Below, in pieces: positions 16,183 through 25,548 of a stretch of DNA of 64,000 bases; the first letter of the stretch is position 1; the number at the start of each line of letters is the position of its first letter. This DNA comes from Conexibacter sp. CPCC 206217 (GTDB lineage: Bacteria; Actinomycetota; Thermoleophilia; Solirubrobacterales; Solirubrobacteraceae). A program made the translations under genes and the position numbers. Location: NCBI RefSeq assembly GCF_030646165.1, contig NZ_JAUTDO010000003.1, positions 372,001 through 436,000 on the forward strand, written 5' to 3'. A model generated the notes under the pieces. The model did no database searches. It worked only from the letters and a program-made list of their open reading frames with translations, and was not told the origin of the DNA.

Positions 16183-17592
16183 GTGACCTCGCCAACCGAC
16201 CCGTTTCGCGTCGTCGTCGTCGGCGCCGGCTTCGCGGGGACGGCCACGGCGGTGCAGCTGCTGCGCGCCTGGCGCGGCGGCCCGCTGGAGCTGACGCTGC
16301 TGGAGCGCAGCGGCCGCTTCGGCCCCGGCGTCGCGTTCTCGACGCCCGACGCCCAGCACCTGCTGAACGTCAACGCCGCCGGCATGAGCGCGCTGCCCGA
16401 CGCCCCGCGCGACTTCCTCGACTGGCTGCACGCGCGCGACACCTACGCCCACGCGGGCACCTTCGCGCCGCGCGTCGCGTACGGCGCCTACCTGCAGGAG
16501 CTGCTCGCGCAGACGGCGGCGAACGCGGCCGGCGAGGTCGTCTTCACGCGCTCGCGCGACGAGGCCGTGCGGATCGTCGACGGGGGCGCGACGGTGCTCA
16601 CCCGCTCCGGCGCCGCGCTGCCCGCAGACGCCGTCGTCCTCGCGGTCGGCGTCAACCGGCCGCGCACGCCGCCCGGCGCCGGTCCCGAGCTGCTCGACCA
16701 TCCCGGCTACGTCGCCGATCCGTGGGACCACGACCGCATCGCCGCGCTCGCCGACCGAGACCGCGTCCTGATCGTCGGCAGCGGCCTGACGATGATCGAC
16801 GTCGCGATGAGCCTCTGCCCCGGCGACGGCGGCCCTGAGCTGATCGCGCTCTCGCGCCGCGGCGTGCTGCCGCGCGCCCACCACGCCGAGCCGCCCGCGC
16901 ACGTGCGCCCGTTCCGGCCGCCGACCGGTCCGCTCACCGCAGACCGCCTCGCGGCGCACGTCGAGAACGCCGCGCTGGCGGAGGTCGCGGCCGGCGGCGA
17001 CTGGCGCTCGGTCGTCGACGGCGTGCGGCCCTACACGCAGCAGCTGTGGCAGTCGCTCCCGCTCGGCGAGCAGGCGCGCTTCCTCGCCCGTCACGCGCGC
17101 CGCTGGGAGATCCACCGCCATCGGATGGCGCCCGGCGTCGCCGAGCGGCTGCGCACGCTGCGCGACGAGGGGCGCCTGTCGCTGCGCGCGGGTTCGCTGC
17201 AGCGGCTCGACCCCGCGGCCGACGGCGGGATCGACGCGCTCTACAAGACCGCCGACGGCGTCGAAGCGCTGCACGTCGACGCGGTCGTCAACTGCACCGG
17301 CCCGGATCCCAGCCCCGGCGCCGACGGCGACCCGCTGCTGTCGAACCTGATCGCGGACCGCCTCGGCCGCGCCGGCCCGCTCGGCCTCGGTCTCGACACC
17401 GACGCCGACGGCCAACTGTGCGACTGCGACGGCCACCCGTCCGGCAACCTCTTCACGCTCGGCGCGCTGCGCCGCGGCCAGCTGTGGGAGACGACCGCGG
17501 TGCCGGAGATCAGACTGCAGGCGGCCGACCTGGCCAACCTGCTGGCGGCACGCGGCGCCGCGCTGTGCGCGGAGCGGGCCGCGGCGGCGTAG
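16183..17592 (+). CDS. FAD/NAD(P)-binding oxidoreductase (COG4529-like)
   Basis: 469 residues from GTG 16183. The N-terminal Rossmann motif VVVVGAGFAGTATAVQLL binds FAD, followed by GPGVAFSTPDAQHLLNVNA, characteristic of the NAD_binding_9 / COG4529 group. A second dinucleotide motif, VLIVGSGLTMIDVAMSL, lies near residue 200. The C-terminal part has VVNCTGPDPSPGADGDPLLS. Substrate unknown; such proteins are soluble flavin-dependent oxidoreductases. An alternative GTG at 16147 would add 12 residues, but the -10 box at 16172-16177 argues against it. It stands alone between the SMP-30 remnant and a membrane glycosyltransferase-like gene. Confidence 0.85.
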   Translation: MTSPTDPFRVVVVGAGFAGTATAVQLLRAWRGGPLELTLLERSGRFGPGVAFSTPDAQHLLNVNAAGMSALPDAPRDFLDWLHARDTYAHAGTFAPRVAYGAYLQELLAQTAANAAGEVVFTRSRDEAVRIVDGGATVLTRSGAALPADAVVLAVGVNRPRTPPGAGPELLDHPGYVADPWDHDRIAALADRDRVLIVGSGLTMIDVAMSLCPGDGGPELIALSRRGVLPRAHHAEPPAHVRPFRPPTGPLTADRLAAHVENAALAEVAAGGDWRSVVDGVRPYTQQLWQSLPLGEQARFLARHARRWEIHRHRMAPGVAERLRTLRDEGRLSLRAGSLQRLDPAADGGIDALYKTADGVEALHVDAVVNCTGPDPSPGADGDPLLSNLIADRLGRAGPLGLGLDTDADGQLCDCDGHPSGNLFTLGALRRGQLWETTAVPEIRLQAADLANLLAARGAALCAERAAAA

Positions 17593-17608
17593 CACCCCCG
17601 GTGCGGTC

Positions 17609-17614
17609 TATCCT
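17609..17614 (+). promoter_or_regulatory. -10 box of the membrane glycosyltransferase-like gene
   Basis: TATCCT ends eight bases before GTG 17623, consistent with a leaderless transcript. Confidence 0.45.
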
Positions 17615-17622
17615 CCCCCGCC

Positions 17623-19005
17623 GTGCCCGCCGCCCCAAGCGCGCGCGTCCGCGGTGAGGACGCGCTCGGAACCGTCGCGGTCGCCGTCTGGGCGCTTGCG
17701 GCGGCGGTCGTGCTCGTGCTGCTCGGCCTGTGGCAGGACAACGGCTACTGGGAGTACTCCGACGGCGTCTACGCGCTGACCGCGCGGCTGGTCGCCGACG
17801 GCGGCGACCTCTACGGCGAGATCGCCGCCGCGCAGCCGCCGCCGCTCTATCTCGCCGGCGCCGCGGTGCTGAGCGTCAGCGACACGCTGACGGCGCTGCG
17901 GATCGCGATGGCCGCAGTCGAGCTGGTCACCTCCGGGCTCGTGCTCGTCGCCGTCTGGCGTCTCACCGGCGCGCGCTGGGCCGCTGTCGTCGCGGCGCTG
18001 CTCGCGCTCGTGACGCCGTGGGCGCTGCGCGAGCACGCTCAACTGCTGCCCGAGACGTTCGCCGCCCCGCTGCTGCTCGGCGCCGCACTCGCCGCCAGCC
18101 GCGCCCGCACCGCCCTCCTCGCGGGCGTTCTTGCGGCGCTCGCGACCGCGTTCAAGCTCGCGTTCGGGCTGCCGGCGCTGGCGCTCCTGCTGGCGGCGGC
18201 TTCCCGAGCCGTTCGCCTGCGCGCCCTCCTCGCCTTCGTCGCAACCGGCATCGTGCTGGTCGCGCTGTCGCTCGCGCTGTTCGGCGACAGCGTGCTCGAC
18301 GGCGCCGTGCGGGCTCAGCGGGAGAGCGGGCTGGCGGGGCTTTCGTACGTCGGCGGGCTGTGGGCGCAGGGCGCGTGGAACCTGCTGCCGCTGCTCGTCT
18401 GCGCCGCGCTCGCCTGGCCGCTGCGCGCGCGGATCGGCGACCCTGACCTGCAGCGGACGCTCGCGGCCGGCGCGCTCGGCGCGCTGCTGCTGTTCCTGAC
18501 GCTCTTGAAGACCGGCAGCTATCTGACGCTCGTGGTCGTCGTCGAACCGCTGCTGCTGTGCCTCGCGGCGGCGGGCGTCGTCGCGGCGGTCCGCCCGGTC
18601 GCGGACGCTCAGCAAGTCGGCTCGTCGCCGCCGGCCGCGGGCGGTGGTGACGCGGCGCGCTTCGGCTCAGCTCCGCTCGCGGCCCTCGCCGCCGTCGCGA
18701 TCCTCTTCGGTGTGCTCCAGGTCGGCTCGCTGCTGGTCGCGCCCGACGACCGTGGGATCTTCACGCGGCCGCTCGCAGCCTCGGGACCGCAGCGCCAGCT
18801 GACGCCGAGCGAGGTCGACGTCGCCGTCGCGGCGATCCGCGCGTGTCCGCCGCAGCGAGCGACGAGCGGTCCGCCGTTCCTCGCCTTCGCCGCCGGGCGG
18901 CGCATCGCCGGCGATCAGCCGGACCAGTTCATCCTCGCTCACGCCGCGGTCCTTGCGCGCTTCCAAGCCGAGGCGGACGCCGACCAGCCGCGCTGTCCGG
19001 GCTGA
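17623..19005 (+). CDS. GT-C type membrane glycosyltransferase-like protein
   Basis: 460 residues with about ten membrane segments and a 100-residue soluble C-terminal end. The first external loop contains DNGYWEYSDGVYALTARLVADG followed by YGEIAAAQPPPLYL, the D..Y...A......Y......PPL pattern of polyprenyl-phosphate-dependent GT-C transferases (ArnT/PMT-like). The predicted role is transfer of a sugar from a lipid carrier at the outer membrane face. Acceptor and donor are unknown, and no other glycan genes are adjacent. Its 3' end overlaps the end of the convergent HExxH gene by 77 bases. Confidence 0.8.
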   Translation: MPAAPSARVRGEDALGTVAVAVWALAAAVVLVLLGLWQDNGYWEYSDGVYALTARLVADGGDLYGEIAAAQPPPLYLAGAAVLSVSDTLTALRIAMAAVELVTSGLVLVAVWRLTGARWAAVVAALLALVTPWALREHAQLLPETFAAPLLLGAALAASRARTALLAGVLAALATAFKLAFGLPALALLLAAASRAVRLRALLAFVATGIVLVALSLALFGDSVLDGAVRAQRESGLAGLSYVGGLWAQGAWNLLPLLVCAALAWPLRARIGDPDLQRTLAAGALGALLLFLTLLKTGSYLTLVVVVEPLLLCLAAAGVVAAVRPVADAQQVGSSPPAAGGGDAARFGSAPLAALAAVAILFGVLQVGSLLVAPDDRGIFTRPLAASGPQRQLTPSEVDVAVAAIRACPPQRATSGPPFLAFAAGRRIAGDQPDQFILAHAAVLARFQAEADADQPRCPG

Positions 19006-20320
19006 CCCATCGGGCCAGCCGCGCGGCGAGCGTGCGCGTCGGCGCGAGCGTGACGGTCGTCTGCGGGCCGCTGGTCGTGATCGTCGCGGCGGTGGCGCCG
19101 GGGAGGCTCCAGGCGCCGGGGCCGGTGGCAGTCGCTCTGCGGTCGGTCTGCAGCCAGGTGCCGAGCGCGGCGCTGACGGCACCGGCTGCCGCCGGCGAAT
19201 CGAAGCGCAGGCGCAGCACGAGCGCGTCGCGCCCCAGGCAAGGCTCGTCGCAGCCTGGCGCGGGCAGCGGGCCGCGGCGCCAGAGCGCGTAGCGGCCGCC
19301 GGTCCAGGTCGCGGCGAGCTGCTCGGCCGCGTCCTCGCCGACGCCGTCGCGCAGCAGCTCGCGCAGGTCGACCTCGCCGAACGTCGAGGCCGCGATCCGT
19401 CTCCAGGCAGGACCGGGGGCGTCGGCCGGCGGCAGGGCGAGCTTCGCCGGTCGCTGCTTGTCGAGCCAGCGGTCGACGTCGAGCACCTCCGCGGCGGACG
19501 TCGGCGGGCGGTCGCGCAGCGCCTCGTCGACGAGTCTCCAGTCGCCGCTGGTCGCCAGCAGCTGGCCGACGAACCGCTGACCCGCCTCGTACGGGAACAG
19601 CAGCGAGCGCATCACGTACGGCGGCAGCGGCGTCGAGCCGCTGGCGCCCCACAGCTGGCCGAGCGCGTCGTCGAAGCCGAGCGCTTCGGGATAGCGCTGC
19701 AGGTATCTCGTCATCACGACCGTCGCGGTCCCCTCGACGAGCGCCGACTCCGCACTGGCCGCGTCGTCGTCGCCGGAGGCGCCCGCGCCCGTGTCGCCCG
19801 TGTCAGCTTCTCCGCCTTCCCCCAACCTCGACAGGTCGAAGTGCTGGTCCTCCAGCGCGTGCGTCAGCTCGTGCGCGAGCGTCACGTCGTCGATCCCGAC
19901 GCCTCTCACGAGCGCGAGCCGCTCGCTTCTGGGGTCGTAGAAGCCCGCCACCTGCTCGCCGTAGATCGAGGCGGTGACCGCGTCCATCTGGACGTCGGGA
20001 TCGATCAGGCCGAGCACTTTCAGCAACTCCTGCGAGGCCGCTCGCTCGCGCGCCGAGCTGGCCGCGTCCTCCTCGGCGACGCCGAACGCGCGCACCTCGT
20101 CGGGGCTCATGACCGTGACGCTGACCGGCCGCTTGAAGCGCAGCCCGCGCAGCTGCTCCACACGCCGCTCGACGCGCGCCAGCCGTGCCGAGGAGACCTG
20201 CGCGGTCGCGTCCGCACCGCTCGCGTCACCGTCCGAGGACGATCCGCCGAACAGCAGCACGCCCGCCGTCAAGACGACCAGCACAGCGAGGACTGCAAGC
20301 TCGGGAGTGCGGTCGGACAC
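18929..20320 (-). CDS. Membrane-anchored HExxH metalloprotease-like protein
   Basis: 463 residues from GTG 20320. One N-terminal hydrophobic segment (about 8-26) anchors an extracellular domain. The zinc motif HELTH is at residues 150-154, followed by ALEDQHFDL; a later EGTA in SALVEGTATVVMTRYL may supply the third ligand. The region between is acidic and Gly/Asp-rich. The protein resembles uncharacterised actinobacterial and Chloroflexi putative metallopeptidases; substrate unknown. The last 25 codons overlap the convergent gene on the plus strand. The start is supported by a -10 box six bases upstream. Confidence 0.82.
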   Translation of the reverse strand: MSDRTPELAVLAVLVVLTAGVLLFGGSSSDGDASGADATAQVSSARLARVERRVEQLRGLRFKRPVSVTVMSPDEVRAFGVAEEDAASSARERAASQELLKVLGLIDPDVQMDAVTASIYGEQVAGFYDPRSERLALVRGVGIDDVTLAHELTHALEDQHFDLSRLGEGGEADTGDTGAGASGDDDAASAESALVEGTATVVMTRYLQRYPEALGFDDALGQLWGASGSTPLPPYVMRSLLFPYEAGQRFVGQLLATSGDWRLVDEALRDRPPTSAAEVLDVDRWLDKQRPAKLALPPADAPGPAWRRIAASTFGEVDLRELLRDGVGEDAAEQLAATWTGGRYALWRRGPLPAPGCDEPCLGRDALVLRLRFDSPAAAGAVSAALGTWLQTDRRATATGPGAWSLPGATAATITTSGPQTTVTLAPTRTLAARLARWVSPDSAAGRRPPRLGSAQGPRRERG

Positions 20321-20326
20321 CCCAGA

Positions 20327-20332
20327 AGCGTA
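20327..20332 (-). promoter_or_regulatory. -10 box of the HExxH gene
   Basis: On the minus strand TACGCT lies six bases before GTG 20320, indicating a leaderless transcript. Confidence 0.45.
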
Positions 20333-20431
20333 GTGCCCGCGGTAATCGGCGAGTCGTGCGCGAGGGAGTGATTGGATACCGCGCGACGGGTCGCAGGATC
20401 CGCGCTTCGCGACGAGCAAGGAATGGTGGAG

Positions 20432-21154
20432 ATGGCACAGCGTGCGGCGATCGTGACCGGCGCATCGAGCGGGATCGGGTTGGCGATCGCGCGGATGCTC
20501 GGCGAGGAGGGATACGGCTTGACGCTCGCCGCGCGACGGCCGGACAAGCTCGCGACAGCCGCGCAGGAGCTGCGCGACGCCGGCATGGAGGTGCAGGACG
20601 TCCCCGGCCCGCTGTCGGACGAGGAGGTCGTGAAAGCCGTCGTCGCCGCGCACGAGCAGCGCTACGGCCGCCTCGACGTGCTCGTCAACAACGCCGGCGT
20701 CGGGATCGGCGCGGCGGTCGCCGACATCGAGTCGAAGAAGCTCGACATGCAGCTGAGCGTCAACGTCGGCGCGGTCGTGCTGTTCTACCGCGAGTGCGCG
20801 GGGCTGTTGCGCGCGGCCGGCAGCGAGCACGGCAACGCGCTCGTCGTCAACACCTCCTCGATCTCCGGCAAGCGCGGCCAGGCGTGGCTGTCGGTCTACT
20901 CCGCGACGAAGGCGGCGGTGATCGGCTTCACGGAGGCGATGAACAAGGAGCTGAGCGCCGACGGGATCAAGTCGACCGCGCTCTGCCCCGCGTTCGTCGA
21001 CACCGCGATGACGGACTTCGTCAAGGGCCACGTCCCCGCGAGCGACATGATCCGCCCTGAGGACATCGCCGAGTCGGTGCGGATGCTGCTGAGGCTCTCG
21101 CCCGCCTGCATCGTTCCCGAGATCGTCTTCGAGCGCCGCGGGGACGAGCTCTGA
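20432..21154 (+). CDS. Short-chain dehydrogenase/reductase
   Basis: 240 residues, classical SDR. Cofactor motif TGASSGIG near residue 10, AARRPDKL suggesting NADP preference (Arg after the second strand), NNAG, catalytic Ser in NTSSISG and the YxxxK pair in SVYSATKAA. ATG 20432 is chosen because AAGGA lies nine bases upstream. The stop overlaps the next start (TGATG), so it is coupled to the luciferase-like gene. The substrate is unknown; the pair may act in one degradative or biosynthetic route. Confidence 0.9.
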   Translation: MAQRAAIVTGASSGIGLAIARMLGEEGYGLTLAARRPDKLATAAQELRDAGMEVQDVPGPLSDEEVVKAVVAAHEQRYGRLDVLVNNAGVGIGAAVADIESKKLDMQLSVNVGAVVLFYRECAGLLRAAGSEHGNALVVNTSSISGKRGQAWLSVYSATKAAVIGFTEAMNKELSADGIKSTALCPAFVDTAMTDFVKGHVPASDMIRPEDIAESVRMLLRLSPACIVPEIVFERRGDEL

Positions 21155-22188
21155 TGCGCCTCGGCGTCCACGTCGGCTACTGGGGCCTCGGGCTCACCTC
21201 GCAGCAGCAGCTCGCGATCGTGCAGGAGGCGGAGCGGCTCGGCTACGACTCCGTCTGGGCGGCGGAGGCGTACGGCTCCGACACGGCGACGATCCTCGCC
21301 TGGCTCGCCGCCGGCACCAGCACGATCAAGCTCGGCTCCGCGATCTTCCAGATCCCCGCCCGCAGCGCCGCGATGACGGCGATGACCGCCGCGACGATCG
21401 ACCAGCTGTCCGGCGGGCGGATGCTGCTCGGCCTCGGCGCGTCGGGTCCGCAGGTCGCCGAGGGCTGGCACGGCCAGCGCTACGGCAAGATGCTGCAGCG
21501 CACGCGCGAGTACGTCGCGGTCGTGCGGATGGCGCTTGCGCGCGAGCGGGTCGTCTTCAGAGGCGAGACGCTGGAGCTGCCGCTGCCGGACGGGCCCGGC
21601 AAGGCGCTGAAGCTGACGATCGCGCCGGTGCAGGAGCGCATCCCGATCTACCTCGCCGCGATCGGGCCGAAGAACACGGCGCTGGCGGGCGAGATCGCCG
21701 ACGGCTGGATCCCGACGCTGTTCAGCCCCGAGCACGTCGCGGAGTTCCGCGGCCACCTCGAGGAGGGCGCCACGCGCGCCGGGCGCACGCTCGACGGCTT
21801 CGACGTCGCGCCGACCGTCAACGCGTTCGTGACCGACGACCTCGACGGCGCGCGCGACGCGATGCGGCCGTACCTGGCGCTCTACGTCGGCGGGATGGGC
21901 TCGCGCAGACAGAACTTCTACAACGCGCTCGTGCAGCGCTACGGCTTCGAGGACGCCGCGCGCGCCGTGCAGGAGCTGTACCTCGCCGGCAAGCGCGAGG
22001 AAGCGGCCGCTGCACTGCCGGCCGAGCTGATCGACCTCGTCTCGCTGTGCGGTCCCGCCGACGTGGTGCGCGAGCGAATGCAGATCTTCCGCGAGGCCGG
22101 CGTCGGCACGCTGATGATCTCGCCGATGGCGTGGACGCTGGAGGAGCGGCTGGACCAGTTGCGGCGGATCGCGGAGCTGGCGGCGTAG
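21154..22188 (+). CDS. LLM-class F420-dependent oxidoreductase
   Basis: 344 residues of the luciferase-like monooxygenase TIM-barrel family. Seen: GVHVGYWGLG at the N-terminus, the family motif IDQLSGGRMLLGLGASGPQVAEGWHG (only partly quoted: key residues SGGR, GLG, GWHG), and IYLAAIGPKNTALAGEIADGW in the middle. In actinobacteria this subgroup normally uses coenzyme F420 rather than FMN. Translation is coupled to the SDR gene by a one-base overlap. Substrate unknown. It converges with the GGDEF gene across a GC-rich 65-base spacer. Confidence 0.88.
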   Translation: MRLGVHVGYWGLGLTSQQQLAIVQEAERLGYDSVWAAEAYGSDTATILAWLAAGTSTIKLGSAIFQIPARSAAMTAMTAATIDQLSGGRMLLGLGASGPQVAEGWHGQRYGKMLQRTREYVAVVRMALARERVVFRGETLELPLPDGPGKALKLTIAPVQERIPIYLAAIGPKNTALAGEIADGWIPTLFSPEHVAEFRGHLEEGATRAGRTLDGFDVAPTVNAFVTDDLDGARDAMRPYLALYVGGMGSRRQNFYNALVQRYGFEDAARAVQELYLAGKREEAAAALPAELIDLVSLCGPADVVRERMQIFREAGVGTLMISPMAWTLEERLDQLRRIAELAA

Positions 22189-22253
22189 CGGGCCCGCTCG
22201 CGACGGGGCGCGGGCCGGCGCGCGGGCGTGGGCGCGCCCGGCGCCGCGACCGC

Positions 22254-24206
22254 TCAGACCCCGGCCGGCTCGCGCGCGCTGCGATCGTCGTCGTCCAGGT
22301 CCGCCAGCGGCTCGTCGAGCAGCGCCAGCAGTCTTTCGACGACGCGCCCGTCGAGCTGCGCGCCGGCGACGCGGCGCAGCTCCGCGCGCGCGGCCTCGAC
22401 GGGGCGGGCCGGGCGCCAGGGCCGTGGCGAGGTCATCGAGACGTAGACGTCGCACGCGAGCAGGATCCGCGCCTCCAGCGGTATCTGGTCGCCGGCGAGC
22501 CCGTCAGGGTAGCCGCGACCGTCCCAGCGCTCGTGCTCGTGGCGGACGATCGGCGCGGCGTCGCGCAGCAGCGGCAGCGCCCTCAGCATCCGCTCGCCGA
22601 TCAGCGGGTGCTCGCGCAGGATCGCGCGCTCCTCCTCGTGCAGCTCGCCGGGGTGCGCCAGCAGCGCGGCCGGCACGCCGACGGTCCCGACGTTGTGGAA
22701 CAGCGCCGCGAGGTACAGCGCTCTGCGCTCCTCGCCGGCGAGCTCGAGCGCGCGCCCGACCTGCCATGCGAGGTCGGCCAGGCGCCACTGCTCGGCGTCC
22801 TCGACCTGCTGGCCGGGCGAGAAGCCGCGGATCGTCTCCGCCTCCGCGTCGGCGGCGATCCGGTACAGCTCGCCGAAGCCGGAGACGCTCAGCTTGTCGA
22901 GCAGCCGGCGGCAGGAGAGCGCGCGTCCGAGTTGCTGCGCGATTGCCTCCGCCAGCGCCCGTTCGACGATCCCGTACGCGCGCGGGCGGTCGCACGCGAT
23001 CAGCAGGCAGCCCCAGGTCGAGGTGCCGTCGGGGACGGCGACGGCAAGCTCGCTGCGCACGGTCGTGTCGTCGATCCAGAGCGTGCTCTGGTCGTCCTCG
23101 ACGACGGCGGGGCCGGCGGCCGCGAGCGCACGGCGGACCGTCGAGCGCGCCGCCAGTTCGCTGCCGAGCACGTGTGGGTCGCCGCCGGAGCCGAGCGCGA
23201 CGAGCCGCGGCGCGACGACCGTGGTCGCGTTCGCGTCGGCGTGCGGCCAGGTCGCGATCGCGGCGGAGCCTATGGTGTCGAACGCGCCCGTCAGGAACGC
23301 GACGGTCGTCTCCGCGAGCGTGCGCTCGTCGCGGGCGCCCGCGAGCGCGCGGGCGAGGCCGGACAGCAGCGCCAGCCGGGCGGTCTCGCCGCGGCCGAGG
23401 CGGCCGGCCGCGCGGCGTGTTGCGGGCGCCGCTGCGCGGGGGCGAGTCGTCGCGCCTCTGCCGGCGGTGGTGGCGCGCTTGGCCGCGCGCAGCGCCGTGT
23501 CGGCGCGCAGGATCAGCTCGTCGACGCTGCGCGCCTGCTCGCCGAACGTCGCCCAGCCGGCGCACGCGCCGAGCCGCCGTTCGCCGTTGACGCCGAACGG
23601 GATCTGCTCGATCGCGCTCGTCAGGCGCTCGGCCAGGTCGGCAGCCTCCTCCGCGGCGGCGCGCACAGCGATGACGGCGAACTCGTCGCCGCCCTGGCGG
23701 CAGCAGACGTCCTCCTCGCGCAGCGTCTCGCGCAGCGCGGCAGCGACGTGGCGCAGCGCGTCGTCGCCGGCGAGGTGGCCGAGTTCGTCGTTGATCGCCT
23801 TGAAGCCGTCGAGGTCGAGCAGCACGAGCGAGAAGGGGTCGTCGTGACGGCGCGAGCGCGCGACCTCGGCGGCGAGCTGGCGCGTGAACATGCGGTAGTT
23901 GCCCAGGCCGGTCAGCTCGTCGAGGTCGGCCATCCGCAGCGCGTCCGCCTCGCGTCTGGCGAGCTGCGCATGCGCGGCGTGCAGGCCGCTCAGCGCGCGC
24001 ACGAGCACGAAAGCTGCCGCGAAACCTGCAGCCCCCGCGACCGCGGCGCCGAGCGACCTCGCGAACGTCGAGACGTCCAGCAGCGCGAGCAGCACGAGCG
24101 CTGCGACCGCGAGTGCGCATACGATCGCGGCGGCGCGGACGATCGCGCCGCGGGCCGGCGCGGGCGGCGACGCGTCCGCGAGCAGGCTGGCGCCAGCGGT
24201 CGTCAT
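22254..24206 (-). CDS. GGDEF - GAF-like - degenerate HD-GYP protein
   Basis: 650 residues. Two membrane segments (about 20-70) lead into a GGDEF domain with an intact active site (RQGGDEFAVI, residues 172-176) and an RxxD inhibitory site (REED) five residues before it, so diguanylate cyclase activity with product inhibition is expected. A GAF-like domain covers about 285-430. The C-terminal HD-GYP domain keeps HERWDGRGYP (about 558-567), but the metal pair HD is HN (504-505), GK in HDIGK is replaced, and the late D..DA motif reads DVYVSM. Phosphodiesterase activity is therefore doubtful. ATG 24206 has GAGGA eight bases upstream; 24251 is an alternative. Confidence 0.87.
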   Translation of the reverse strand: MTTAGASLLADASPPAPARGAIVRAAAIVCALAVAALVLLALLDVSTFARSLGAAVAGAAGFAAAFVLVRALSGLHAAHAQLARREADALRMADLDELTGLGNYRMFTRQLAAEVARSRRHDDPFSLVLLDLDGFKAINDELGHLAGDDALRHVAAALRETLREEDVCCRQGGDEFAVIAVRAAAEEAADLAERLTSAIEQIPFGVNGERRLGACAGWATFGEQARSVDELILRADTALRAAKRATTAGRGATTRPRAAAPATRRAAGRLGRGETARLALLSGLARALAGARDERTLAETTVAFLTGAFDTIGSAAIATWPHADANATTVVAPRLVALGSGGDPHVLGSELAARSTVRRALAAAGPAVVEDDQSTLWIDDTTVRSELAVAVPDGTSTWGCLLIACDRPRAYGIVERALAEAIAQQLGRALSCRRLLDKLSVSGFGELYRIAADAEAETIRGFSPGQQVEDAEQWRLADLAWQVGRALELAGEERRALYLAALFHNVGTVGVPAALLAHPGELHEEERAILREHPLIGERMLRALPLLRDAAPIVRHEHERWDGRGYPDGLAGDQIPLEARILLACDVYVSMTSPRPWRPARPVEAARAELRRVAGAQLDGRVVERLLALLDEPLADLDDDDRSAREPAGV

Positions 24207-24279
24207 CCCGTCGTATCCTCGCGGCCGCTCAGTGGTGGCGCCTTCGTCCATCGGCCCCCTACGTCATTGCAGGTCATCC

Positions 24280-25542
24280 GTGCCACAGGTCATTAAAGCT
24301 CATCAAACCTCTCGGCTTCCTGCACCGCTTGTCGGTCATTCGTCTAGTCCGAGCCTGAGGCTGTTCCTGGGAGCGTTCGGCGACCCTGGACACGCCTTCC
24401 CGATGCTCGCGCTCGGAACCGAACTGGCTGCGCGCGGGCACGCCGTCACGCTGGAGACGTGGTCGCGCTGGCGCGAGCACGTCGAGGCGGCCGGGATGAC
24501 GTTCGTCGCGGCGCCCGAATACCCGGTCTTTCCAACCCAGGAACGCCCGATGACGATGTACGAGGCGGTCGTGAAAGCGGTCGGTCAGACACGGCCGGCG
24601 GTCGCCGCGGCGCGCCCGGACGCGGTCGTGGCGGACATCCTCACGCTCGCCCCCGCGCTGGCGGGGGAGCTGGAGGGGATCCCGGCGGCGACGCTGATCC
24701 CACACGTCCACCCCGCCCCGCCGCCCGGCGCGCCGCCGTACTCGTTCGGCGCGCGCTGGCCGCGGACGGCGCTCGGGCAGCAGCTGTGGCGGCGGTTGGA
24801 CCCGCTCGTCGAGCGCGGCCTGCGCTGGGGCCAGCAGGAGCTGAACGACACACGCGCGCAGCTCGGGCTGCCGCCGGTGACACGCCTGCACGGCGGGCTC
24901 AGCGAGCAGCTCTGCATCGTCGGGACCTATCCGCAGCTGGAGTACCCGCGCACGTGGCCGACGCACACGCATGTCGTCGGGCCACTGCTGTGGGAGCCGC
25001 CGACCGATCCGGTGCAGCTGCCGCCCGGGGACCTGCCGCTCGTGCTGGTGGCGCCGTCGACCGCGCAGGACAGAGACCACAGACTGCTGCGCGCGGCGCT
25101 GGCCGGCCTCGGCGAGCTGCCGATCCGCGTGCTGGCGACGTGGAACCGCCGGCCGCTCGGCGAGCCGGTCGAGGTGCCCGACAACACGCGGCTGGTCGAG
25201 TGGGTCTCCTACGCGCAGACGATGCCGCAGTGCGCGCTCGTGCTGTGCCACGTCGGCCACGGCACGATGGTGCGCGCGCTGGCGTCGGGCGCGGCGGTCG
25301 TCGCCTGCCCGGTGGCGGGCGACATGGGCGAGAACGCGGCGCGACTGGACTGGGCCGGGGCCGGCGTGCGGCTGCCGTGGCGCTTCACGACGCCTCGCGG
25401 TGTGCGGCTGGCGGTGCAGCGGGCGCTCGACGAGCCGTCGCTGACCCGTCGCGCCGGCGAGCTGGCGGCCTGGAGCGCGCGCAACGACGCCGCGGCGCGA
25501 GCCGCCGACCTGGTCGAGCGGCTCGCGCGCGGGACGGTGTGA
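24280..25542 (+). CDS. UGT/MGT-type glycosyltransferase (GT1)
   Basis: About 420 residues. N-terminal GAFGDPGHAFPMLALGTELA is the typical acceptor-side start of erythromycin/macrolide-type GT1 enzymes. The C-terminal nucleotide-sugar site contains VEWVSYAQTMPQCALVLCHV, GHGTMVRALASGAAVVACPV and DMGENAARLDWAGAGVRL. These enzymes transfer a sugar from a nucleotide donor to a small hydrophobic acceptor. Most members read HHGG..T.. where this one has CHVGHGTM. The GTG at 24280 is the last plausible start before the conserved region; exact start uncertain. It faces the DUF6941-like gene, with stops six bases apart. Confidence 0.85.
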   Translation: MPQVIKAHQTSRLPAPLVGHSSSPSLRLFLGAFGDPGHAFPMLALGTELAARGHAVTLETWSRWREHVEAAGMTFVAAPEYPVFPTQERPMTMYEAVVKAVGQTRPAVAAARPDAVVADILTLAPALAGELEGIPAATLIPHVHPAPPPGAPPYSFGARWPRTALGQQLWRRLDPLVERGLRWGQQELNDTRAQLGLPPVTRLHGGLSEQLCIVGTYPQLEYPRTWPTHTHVVGPLLWEPPTDPVQLPPGDLPLVLVAPSTAQDRDHRLLRAALAGLGELPIRVLATWNRRPLGEPVEVPDNTRLVEWVSYAQTMPQCALVLCHVGHGTMVRALASGAAVVACPVAGDMGENAARLDWAGAGVRLPWRFTTPRGVRLAVQRALDEPSLTRRAGELAAWSARNDAAARAADLVERLARGTV

Positions 25543-25548
25543 GGCGAG

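Noticed and set aside
22047-24296. 749-codon plus-strand open frame
   Set aside because: Antisense to the GGDEF/HD-GYP gene and low-complexity; that gene has clear motifs on the minus strand.
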